Shown: positions 33,044 to 38,852 of the stretch, piece by piece | Layout: every line of letters begins with the position of its first letter | How positions within the stretch are numbered: position 1 is the stretch's first letter | Origin: an uncultured bacterium | GTDB lineage: Bacteria; Latescibacterota; UBA2968; UBA8231 | Reading direction: 5' to 3' | DNA: 38,852 bases | Assembly: GCA_937942165.1 (NCBI GenBank) | Contig: CALDFW010000191.1 | Coordinates: 1 to 38,852, forward strand | Made by a program: the position numbers and the translations under genes | Notes under the pieces: model-generated | Told to the model about the DNA's origin: nothing | Seen by the model: the letters and a program-made list of their open reading frames with translations, nothing else | The model's database searches: none

Positions 33044-33451
33044 TTGCGCAAATACGCAGTGTACCTGGTGAGCCTGCTGGCTCTCACGCTCCTGTCGACA
33101 GGGTGTCGTTCCACGATGCCTCAGGCCGATCCGAAAGCGACGATCAGCGCGCGCGTGGTCAGCATCAGCCAAGAGTATGCCAACATCAATACAGACGTGA
33201 GCGAAGAGGCGCTGGCGGCGCTGGGCATCGTGCGAGGAACGCAGTTTACGGCCGCTTTTGGACGGGAGAGAATCAGCGCCCTGCTGGGCAGCGACTACGG
33301 CGACGTGCCGCGCGGTGATTGGGTGGCTCTGATCGAGCGGGACGAACGCGATTCGACGCGCACCTACCTGCAGCTGGCCATCAGCTTTGGCAACGCGGCG
33401 ACCGAAATCGGATGCGCCGTCGGCGACACCTTATACATAGAGCAGCCCTAG
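33044..33451 (+). CDS. Lipoprotein resembling the C-terminal domain of SAM hydroxide adenosyltransferases
   Basis: A 135-aa protein beginning at TTG 33044 behind AAAGGAG. The signal peptide ends in LSTGC with Cys21, a good lipobox, so the mature part is membrane-anchored and extracytoplasmic. The 110-residue remainder (ISARVVSISQEYANINTDV, then RERISALLGSDYGDVPRGDWVALIE, then LQLAISFGNAATEIGCAVGD) matches the pattern of the small beta-barrel C-domain of SAM hydroxide adenosyltransferase/chlorinase (DUF62) proteins, where YADVPPGE and NGGSAAExLGxxVGD are typical. The SAM-binding N-domain is missing. Its stop overlaps the opposing gene's stop (shared CTAG). Function unknown; similarity is by eye. 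Confidence 0.68.
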   Translation: MRKYAVYLVSLLALTLLSTGCRSTMPQADPKATISARVVSISQEYANINTDVSEEALAALGIVRGTQFTAAFGRERISALLGSDYGDVPRGDWVALIERDERDSTRTYLQLAISFGNAATEIGCAVGDTLYIEQP

Positions 33452-34839
33452 CGCCAAATACGTCCGATCGCCTCGATCTTATCGTCGCCCAGATAGCCAT
33501 AGCGGTTGATCCACACGCCGTCGGCCTCACTGTCAGCCACCAGCTGTAGGCGCCGCGCGAAATCGTCTGTCGGGCCGTAGCCATGCACTAAAGGCGTAAC
33601 GGCCATACCCGCTCCGGCCGCGGCCTTGACCTGCGCAATTTTGCGCAGCTGCGGCGCATCGGGTATCGGATGCGGTTCGTGCGGTTCTGGGTAGCCGTAG
33701 TCAGACAGCTTCTCTGCATCAATATCGTCCCCCAGATCGAGCAGCTGTGCCAGCGCGCGCGTGACCAGCGCTTCATCGAGGCCGCTGTTGTGCTGCATGA
33801 GCACGGCACCCCAAAATTCCACCATCGCCGACCAGTGCATCGTGTAGAGCTTGGGCGAAGCTGCGCTGCAGTGGCGTGCCGCACCGGCAAAGTCGAAACC
33901 CGTAAAGAGGGTAAAGGGCGGCATAAAGGCGTTGGCCGACAGCTTCTTGTCCTCGCCTCCGCAGGCCGTCAGCGCCGCGCGCCACTCGGCCAGCAGATCG
34001 ACCGATAGCTCGGCCTTTAGGCGCAGCCACTCGGCAACGCCGGGATAGGCGCGCAGCGCGTTGAGCAAGCTAAACCGACCGCGCTCAGGGCTGGCCCAAT
34101 CAGCCAGATGTTCGTTGCGCAAGCCGCCGTGTAAAAGCTCGTACAGGGCGCCGACCTCTCCCTTTATCCGCGCAAAGTCGAAGCCGCGCTCCTCGGCCCA
34201 GCGCTCGACGTGGGGACCAAAATCCTGAAACGCCTCGTCCAGCTTGTAGCAGGGATACTCCGGCCAATCCGGGCGAAACCCGGTGACGTCGGGGTAGGCT
34301 TCAAGCAGGTCGCGCACGTAGGCGCGCACGTAGCTGCGCACCGATGGACTGGCTAGGCTAGCCGTATTGGCCATGCGATTTTGGGGCAGCGATCCGTTGG
34401 GCAACCGCGGAACATCGTCCTCCATCAGTCCCGACGGCTGCGCCGCGCCCACCTGCAAATAAATCTCTAGGCCAGCCGCACGCGCGCCGCGCACAAAGTC
34501 ACCTATAATGTGACCGTGTTCGGCCGTCAGGTCGTTGGCGCGACGGGGACTGTAGGGCGTATCCTGATAAAAAGATGCGTTGGGTTCATAGCTGGCGCCG
34601 CTGCGCACCCACAGCGAGCGCCTGCCCCACAGCGGCCGGTCAAAAAGGCGCGGCGAACTTCCGGCATCGTCGGGCGGCTGGAACGAACCTTCGCCCTCAG
34701 CGGCCGGAGCCGTCACCGTTGGATTGCACGCCACGGCGGTAGCGCCGCATTTCTCCATATTGGCCAGTACGCCCTCTACGCCTTCGTTGAGCACGTAGTC
34801 GCCCAGCACGGTAATCCCTAAAAAACGACGCTCTGTCAT
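33448..34839 (-). CDS. Hypothetical TIM-barrel-like protein, possible glycoside hydrolase relative
   Basis: A 463-aa cytoplasmic protein of a family I cannot name. Sequence layout suggests a (beta/alpha)8 barrel: FLGITVLGDYV at the start, GLEIYLQVGA, VTGFRPDWPEYPCY, LSANAFMPPF, PKLYTMHWSAMVEFWG, GMAVTPLVHGYGP and DGVWINRYGYLGDDK as successive strands. Acidic residues at strand ends (Asp and Glu in RPDWPEYP, Glu in AMVEFW) could be catalytic, as in clan GH-A-like or putative GHL10-type proteins. GGGGAGGG precedes ATG at 34839. It diverges from the secreted GH29 gene and its stop overlaps the lipoprotein gene by four bases. Role in glycan breakdown is inferred from neighbours only. Confidence 0.55.
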   Translation of the reverse strand: MTERRFLGITVLGDYVLNEGVEGVLANMEKCGATAVACNPTVTAPAAEGEGSFQPPDDAGSSPRLFDRPLWGRRSLWVRSGASYEPNASFYQDTPYSPRRANDLTAEHGHIIGDFVRGARAAGLEIYLQVGAAQPSGLMEDDVPRLPNGSLPQNRMANTASLASPSVRSYVRAYVRDLLEAYPDVTGFRPDWPEYPCYKLDEAFQDFGPHVERWAEERGFDFARIKGEVGALYELLHGGLRNEHLADWASPERGRFSLLNALRAYPGVAEWLRLKAELSVDLLAEWRAALTACGGEDKKLSANAFMPPFTLFTGFDFAGAARHCSAASPKLYTMHWSAMVEFWGAVLMQHNSGLDEALVTRALAQLLDLGDDIDAEKLSDYGYPEPHEPHPIPDAPQLRKIAQVKAAAGAGMAVTPLVHGYGPTDDFARRLQLVADSEADGVWINRYGYLGDDKIEAIGRIWR

Positions 34840-34991
34840 GATACCCTCCCCTGCATGTTCTCTCCGTTGTGCACAATTCTATGCACATGCAGTATAAACA
34901 AAGGACAAAAGGCTTGCCCATTCCGGCCTGCGTGCCGATTCTGTAACGCGTGCTTTTCCCGCAGTTTAAACCCGACAACAGAGAACGGACT

Positions 34992-36278
34992 GTGCGCTAC
35001 CTCCTACTGTTTTTCCTACTCTTTTCCACAGCTCCGCATCTATCGGCCGAAGAACCGACCGATGAGCGCCTGGAGTGGTTTCGCCAGGCCAAGCTCGGCA
35101 TCTTTATCCACTGGGGCATCTACGCCGTAGACGGCATCGACGAATCGTGGGCATTCTTCAACAAGTACATATCCTACGAAGACTATATGCGTCAGTTAGA
35201 CGGCTTTACCGCTGAGCAGTATGATCCAAAAGCGTGGGCCCATCTCATAGCCAACAGCGGTGCGCGCTACGCGGTGCTGACGACCAAGCACCACGACGGT
35301 GTAGCCCTGTGGCATACGAAACTGAGCGATCTCAACGTCGTGGAAAAAACCCCCGCTGGACGCGATCTCGTAGCGCCCTTTGTGAAGGCATTGCGCAAAG
35401 AGAAGCTCAAGGTTGGGCTCTACTACTCACACTTAGACTGGTCTCACCCCGACTACGACGTCTTTATTCGCGGTCAATATCGATACCGCGACGATCCGGT
35501 GCGCTGGGAGCGCTTTTTGCGCTTTCATCGCGGTCAGCTCGAAGAGCTCGTCTCGCAGTTTAAACCCGACCTGCTGTGGTTTGACGGCGACTGGGAACAC
35601 AGTGCCGAAGAGTGGGGCGCGGCTAGCCTAAGCGACACGCTGCGCGCCTGGCATCCCCCCGTGCTGCTCAACTCCCGTATCAACGGCTACGGCGACTACG
35701 CCACACCCGAGCACAACGCACCCATCGTTCCACCGGAGGGCGCCTGGGAATTGTGCATGACTATGAACGACTCGTGGGGCTATCAGGACAACGATCACAA
35801 CTATAAGACGCCCTACCAACTCATTCGCATCTTCGCCGACGTTATCGGCGGCGGCGGCAACCTGCTGCTCGACATCGGCCCGCGCGCCGACGGCACCATA
35901 CCGTCTGAGCAGGTGGATATCCTAGAGGAGATGGGGCGGTGGACGCACAAGCACAGCGAGGCCATTTACGGCACTGGGGCCGGCCTTCCATCGGGTCATT
36001 TCTATGGACCGACCACGCTGTCGGCCGACCGCCAGACGCTCTACCTCTTTGTGCCGCATACGTCGGACAAACCCATCGTTGTGCGCGGTCTGAAAAATCA
36101 CGTCAACCGCATACGCATCGTCGGCAACGGCACTAAAATCAAGGGCCAGATTCTCGGCAAGCAGTACTGGAGCTCGGTGCCGGGCATTCTCTATATCAAC
36201 GTGCCGCCCGGCGAGGCCGACGAAACTATGACCGTGATTGCCCTACAGCTCAAGGGCGAAGTCGACCTGCACCGCTGA
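34992..36278 (+). CDS. Secreted alpha-L-fucosidase, family GH29
   Basis: A 428-aa GH29 enzyme with a signal peptide (RYLLLFFLLFSTAPHLSA, cleavage near residue 20). Barrel motifs are KLGIFIHWGIYAVDG, TTKHHDGVALW, GLYYSHLDW and the nucleophile Asp198 in LLWFDGDWEH; the C-terminal beta-sandwich is short. The FIHWGxY and WFDGDWE patterns fit the broad-specificity subfamily, in contrast to the other GH29 here. I chose GTG at 34992 because it begins directly at the signal peptide; an in-frame GTG at 34950 would add 14 polar residues. The SGNH hydrolase gene follows after 17 bases. Expected to release fucose outside the cytoplasm. Confidence 0.92.
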   Translation: MRYLLLFFLLFSTAPHLSAEEPTDERLEWFRQAKLGIFIHWGIYAVDGIDESWAFFNKYISYEDYMRQLDGFTAEQYDPKAWAHLIANSGARYAVLTTKHHDGVALWHTKLSDLNVVEKTPAGRDLVAPFVKALRKEKLKVGLYYSHLDWSHPDYDVFIRGQYRYRDDPVRWERFLRFHRGQLEELVSQFKPDLLWFDGDWEHSAEEWGAASLSDTLRAWHPPVLLNSRINGYGDYATPEHNAPIVPPEGAWELCMTMNDSWGYQDNDHNYKTPYQLIRIFADVIGGGGNLLLDIGPRADGTIPSEQVDILEEMGRWTHKHSEAIYGTGAGLPSGHFYGPTTLSADRQTLYLFVPHTSDKPIVVRGLKNHVNRIRIVGNGTKIKGQILGKQYWSSVPGILYINVPPGEADETMTVIALQLKGEVDLHR

Positions 36279-36295
36279 TTGGAGGCCCAAAACAG

Positions 36296-36946
36296 ATGAC
36301 CACTCGCATACTCTTTGTCGGAAATAGCTTTACGGCGCGCAACAGCCTGCCCGACCTGCTAGCGCAGCTAGTAGAGGCCGGAGGCAAAGGCGCGCTAGAG
36401 TGGAAATTAGTCAGCGCCGGTGGAGCCTCGCTCCGGCAGCATTTCAACAAAGGCGACGTCGCTGCGCTGCTGCGCGATGCGCCTTGGGATTCCGTGGTGC
36501 TGCAAGAACAGAGCACGCTGCCAGCCAAGAACGCCGCCCGCATGGGCGATAACGTGCGCGACTTGCACGCGCTCATCAGACAGGCCGGTGCCCGCACGGT
36601 CTTGTACATGACTTGGGCGCGCGCCGATGCGCCCGAGACTCAGACGGCGATCAGCGCCGCCTATGCCGAGAGTGGACAGCAGGTAGGCGCTACGGTCGTG
36701 CCGGCGGGACTAGCCTGGCAGTTCTGCCTAGCGCAGGAACCGCAGATTGTCCTGCACGACAGAGACGGGAGCCATCCCGCGCTAGCCGGCAGCTATCTGG
36801 CGGCCTGCGCATTCTACAAGGTGCTCTTTGCCGGTCGCGCAAAGAAAATACCCACGCTGGATATCGCCGTGCCCAAAGCGGAACAACTCGCACTACAGGC
36901 GTGCGCACGGCAGGCCGTCAGCGCGTTCAGAAAGGGTGCATTTTAG
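36296..36946 (+). CDS. SGNH/GDSL-type hydrolase
   Basis: A 216-aa protein of the SGNH hydrolase fold. Ser11 in FVGNSFT is the nucleophile position, GGASLRQHF supplies the Gly block, SVVLQEQS the Asn/Gln-type oxyanion region, and Asp157-x-x-His160 in [14 protein letters not shown] the acid and base. DUF4886-like members have this GNSFT start. Such enzymes remove acyl, often acetyl, groups from carbohydrates. No signal peptide is seen, so it probably acts on imported oligosaccharides or a small ester. A GGAGG ribosome site lies eleven bases before ATG. It follows the secreted GH29 gene by 17 bases and nearly touches the Nudix gene (two-base gap), so the three are likely one transcript. Confidence 0.85.
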   Translation: MTTRILFVGNSFTARNSLPDLLAQLVEAGGKGALEWKLVSAGGASLRQHFNKGDVAALLRDAPWDSVVLQEQSTLPAKNAARMGDNVRDLHALIRQAGARTVLYMTWARADAPETQTAISAAYAESGQQVGATVVPAGLAWQFCLAQEPQIVLHDRDGSHPALAGSYLAACAFYKVLFAGRAKKIPTLDIAVPKAEQLALQACARQAVSAFRKGAF

Positions 36947-36948
36947 CT

Positions 36949-37491
36949 ATGCCCACGCAGACGGCCTGTGCCGTTATACGAGACGACGATGGACGCGTTC
37001 TTATGACGCAGCGCGAGGATTACGAGGTGTGGTGTCTGCCCGGTGGACACGTCGAAGACGGCGAAGCGTTAGCGACAGCCGCCGAGCGCGAAGTTCGCGA
37101 GGAGACCGGTCTGCGCGTTGAGATCACCCACCTCGTGGGCATCTACTCGCGCCCCACATGGCGCACCGGCATACACTCGGCCTGCTTTGCCGGCCGAGCG
37201 ACCGGCGGACAGCTGTGCGGACAGCCCGAAGAAGTGGTCGACCTGCGCTTTTTTGACCCCGAAAGGCTACCCGACGACGTATTCGCCGGCCATGAGTTGA
37301 TCGTGCGCGACGCGCTGGCCGGCGTGCGTGGCACGACCGCCATTCTGGACAGCAAGTGGCCCTTTACCTCGGACCTATCTACTGAGGCCATCTACGCGAT
37401 GCGCGATGCTTCCGGTTTGTCTCGCCGCGACTTCTACGTGCAGCACTTTGGCCCGACCGGCTCAACTTCACTGCGACGCACCACCACATAG
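36949..37491 (+). CDS. Nudix hydrolase
   Basis: A 180-aa Nudix-fold pyrophosphohydrolase. The Nudix box is complete from Gly33: Gly33-x5-Glu39-x7-Arg47-Glu48-Val-x-Glu51-Glu52-x-Gly54-Leu55. [17 protein letters not shown] and [12 protein letters not shown] are typical. The family hydrolyses nucleoside diphosphates linked to another group, such as ADP-ribose, NDP-sugars or oxidised nucleotides; specificity cannot be read here. ATG at 36949 lies two bases after the SGNH stop; longer in-frame starts are shadows of that gene. The C-terminal 45 residues ([28 protein letters not shown]) form an extra segment after the core. A role in NDP-sugar handling is possible. Confidence 0.92.
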   Translation: MPTQTACAVIRDDDGRVLMTQREDYEVWCLPGGHVEDGEALATAAEREVREETGLRVEITHLVGIYSRPTWRTGIHSACFAGRATGGQLCGQPEEVVDLRFFDPERLPDDVFAGHELIVRDALAGVRGTTAILDSKWPFTSDLSTEAIYAMRDASGLSRRDFYVQHFGPTGSTSLRRTTT

Positions 37492-37525
37492 GAACCCACG
37501 CCTTGATCGACCGGAGGGAAATTAT

Positions 37526-37576
37526 ATGTTCTGTGCTGTATTGACCCATGACCCCGTACACTCCAAAGGAGTATAG
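37526..37576 (+). CDS. Possible 16-aa leader peptide upstream of hemJ
   Basis: ATG at 37526 sits eight bases behind CCGGAGGG and reads MFCAVLTHDPVHSKGV to TAG at 37576, five bases before the hemJ ATG. Its last codons (AAA GGA GTA) contain the AAAGGAG ribosome site of hemJ. A strong Shine-Dalgarno and this overlap suggest translational coupling or a leader peptide; chance is possible because the ORF is so short. Confidence 0.35.
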   Translation: MFCAVLTHDPVHSKGV

Positions 37577-37581
37577 CCCCT

Positions 37582-38034
37582 ATGAGCGCAACGCTGATGG
37601 AATTCTATCTACCGCTGAAATCACTGCACATCATATCGGTCGTACTCTGGATGGCAGGCCTGATTTACCTTCCATCAATTCTGGCCCACCACAGTCGCGT
37701 AGCGGCAGATTCTGAAGCCGCTCAGTCCTTTGCCGATATTGAGCGACGCCTGCTGCGCGCCCTCATGAACCCCGCCATGGCACTGGCGTTTATCACGGGT
37801 ATTGCGCTCATCATCGGCACCGGAGCCGGCGGACCGGGAACGGGCTATTGGATGCACGTCAAGCTGCTGCTCTTGCTCCTGCTGGCGGGTATGCACGGCA
37901 TCATGTCGGCCAGCCGCAAACGATTGGAGCGAGGCGAAAATCAGAAGAGCGAAGATTTTTTTCAGCGTCTGGCCGTAGCACCCGTCGTCTTTCTCGTCGT
38001 TATCGTACTGCTCGTCGTGGTAAAGCCGTTTTAA
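37582..38034 (+). CDS. hemJ: HemJ-type protoporphyrinogen IX oxidase
   Basis: A 150-aa inner-membrane protein with four hydrophobic segments, normal for HemJ (UPF0093), which oxidises protoporphyrinogen IX to protoporphyrin IX in haem synthesis. Family features are LHIISVVLWMAGLIYLPSILAH (His16 and the W-x-A-G-L-x-Y-L-P core), ERRLLRALMNPAMALAF and WMHVKLLLLLLLAGMHG (Lys94, His105). AAAGGAG lies ten bases before the ATG. A second protoporphyrinogen-oxidase-like gene of the unrelated flavoprotein type is at 3921. The family call is by motif pattern; CopD-like proteins share the general look but lack the conserved Lys/His arrangement. The aminotransferase gene follows after 123 bases. Confidence 0.85.
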   Translation: MSATLMEFYLPLKSLHIISVVLWMAGLIYLPSILAHHSRVAADSEAAQSFADIERRLLRALMNPAMALAFITGIALIIGTGAGGPGTGYWMHVKLLLLLLLAGMHGIMSASRKRLERGENQKSEDFFQRLAVAPVVFLVVIVLLVVVKPF

Positions 38035-38157
38035 CGACTATTTTCACCGATTAACTAGCCAAACCATTTACCTGACACCCTTCGCCTTGCCACTGGTGCA
38101 CACGCGGCATCGCTCGTACTTTTGGTATGCTTACTATATAACCCACTGAAGGATACC

Positions 38158-38852
38158 ATGGGCAAAGAACAGCTGTCTCCAGCACTTTTTATTGGCGTTC
38201 AGGGCGAAGACATCATCTCCTTTGGATCGGGCCAACCCGATCTCCCGCCACCAGAAGCCGTATACAAAATCCTGCCGCACTATCGAGATTTTAAGTACGG
38301 CCTTATTCAGGGAATGACCGAGCTTCGCCAAGCGCTAGCGCGACAGTACCCCAGCTCTACGGCCGATAGCTTTGTAATTACCAACGGCGCATCCGAGGCC
38401 ATCGACCTCGTGCTACGCGTCATATCCCAGCGAGATAACGGCAAGAAAAACCGGGTACTCGTGGCGCGGCCCTACTACTACTCCTACCCGCATATGGTGC
38501 GTTTCGCCGGCATGGAACCCGTCTTCACTGATTCTATTGACGGGCGCATCGACATAGAGGACTTCACGGAGAAAGTGCAGGACTGCAAGGCGGTCATAAT
38601 CAACTCGCCCTCCAACCCCACCGGCCGCGTCGAGTCGATTGAGACCTTAAAGAAGATTGAGGCGATTACCAGCGAGCTCGGCGTCTACGTGCTGTCTGAT
38701 GAGGTCTACAAAGACCTCATGTACGTGCGCGAAAACTACCTGATCCAAGGACCGCACGTCGTCACCATCAACTCATTTTCCAAGACGTTTGCCATGTGCG
38801 GCTTCCGCGTTGGCTACCTGTGGTCGCTCGACCAAGATTTGGTGCGTGAGGC
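38158..38852 (+). CDS. PLP-dependent class I/II aminotransferase, truncated by the window edge
   Basis: The first 231 residues of an aminotransferase; the rest lies beyond the end of the sequence. The start MGKEQLSPALF is followed by ISFGSGQPDLPPPEAV, the Gly-rich TNGASEAIDLVLRV cofactor loop, the NSPSNPTGRV motif, SDEVYKDLMY and the PLP-binding Lys209 in SFSKTFAMCGFRVGY. This is the fold-type I pattern of AspC/AlaT/MalY-like enzymes; many such genes encode transaminases or C-S lyases. ATG at 38158 has AAGGA five bases upstream, and a TATATA box near 38135 is a weak -10 candidate. Precise substrate needs the missing half. It may be a separate unit from hemJ. Confidence 0.9.
   Translation, partial: MGKEQLSPALFIGVQGEDIISFGSGQPDLPPPEAVYKILPHYRDFKYGLIQGMTELRQALARQYPSSTADSFVITNGASEAIDLVLRVISQRDNGKKNRVLVARPYYYSYPHMVRFAGMEPVFTDSIDGRIDIEDFTEKVQDCKAVIINSPSNPTGRVESIETLKKIEAITSELGVYVLSDEVYKDLMYVRENYLIQGPHVVTINSFSKTFAMCGFRVGYLWSLDQDLVRE

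Noticed and set aside
34960-35570. 17-base direct repeat (CGCAGTTTAAACCCGAC at 34960 and 35554)
   Set aside because: Only 17 bases, one copy just before and one inside the secreted GH29 gene; no target-site or element structure, so chance is likely.
1-38852. CRISPR array, tRNA, rRNA, transposase, integrase or toxin-antitoxin pair
   Set aside because: Looked for repeat-spacer periodicity, cloverleaf sequences and typical protein motifs; found none.

Overview
The window is a densely packed, GC-rich bacterial segment with no rRNA, tRNA, CRISPR array, phage gene or transposase that I can see. Genes use the standard code. Starts are ATG with some GTG/TTG, most behind purine-rich Shine-Dalgarno sequences. 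Lipobox signal peptides point to a diderm bacterium. The mix (two GH29 fucosidases, GH4, DUF5060/DUF4038, two phytanoyl-CoA dioxygenase-like oxygenases, enolase-superfamily dehydratase, DUF4432, acetyl-xylan-esterase-like hydrolase, several oxidoreductases, no SusC/D pairs) resembles marine carbohydrate-degrading lineages such as Latescibacterota, Poribacteria or Planctomycetota-like genomes. That placement is an impression from gene content, not a phylogenetic result.

Layout. 0-9.5 kb is central and peripheral metabolism: beta-carbonic anhydrase, a GH4 NAD-dependent glycosidase with a basic tail, glycerol kinase (minus strand), then a plus-strand run of a protoporphyrinogen-oxidase-like flavoprotein, an enolase-superfamily enzyme, a PhyH-type dioxygenase and a PHP phosphoesterase, facing an Nramp-like transporter that lacks the metal motif. 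9.7-14.8 kb holds a lectin-fold protein, an exported TPR-like protein, a tandem pair of unrecognised paralogues (about 400 aa each) and an EamA exporter. 14.8-19.8 kb looks accessory: a 546-aa protein that is an internal tandem duplication of an XRE helix-turn-helix plus an unknown domain, two (putative) lipoproteins, a YhcH-family protein, and a cluster of membrane-anchored C39-like cysteine peptidase, small exported protein and CPBP intramembrane protease.

19.8-38 kb is mainly carbohydrate and acid-sugar catabolism in several short operons on alternating strands. One minus-strand run is DUF4432 epimerase-like, purple-acid-phosphatase-like, GH29, PPC-domain protein and beta-hydroxyacid dehydrogenase. 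A second is acetyl-xylan-esterase-like, PhyH and DUF5060/DUF4038/DUF5605 hydrolase. A plus-strand aldo/keto reductase of the aldose-dehydrogenase type and two medium-chain dehydrogenases lie between them. A final plus-strand run is secreted GH29, SGNH hydrolase, Nudix, HemJ and the start of a PLP aminotransferase cut by the window edge.

Taken together, exported and cytosolic fucosidases, esterases and a glycosidase could release sugars (L-fucose is plausible), which epimerase-like, aldose dehydrogenase, dehydratase and hydroxyacid dehydrogenase enzymes could oxidise. No sugar transporter is visible. The most unusual items are the duplicated XRE protein, the C39/small protein/CPBP cluster, the unknown tandem paralogues, a stand-alone lipoprotein resembling the C-terminal domain of SAM hydroxide adenosyltransferases, a possible 16-aa leader peptide before hemJ, and a repeated small GC hairpin ending in CTACA. 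No gene-free stretch exceeds 300 bases.
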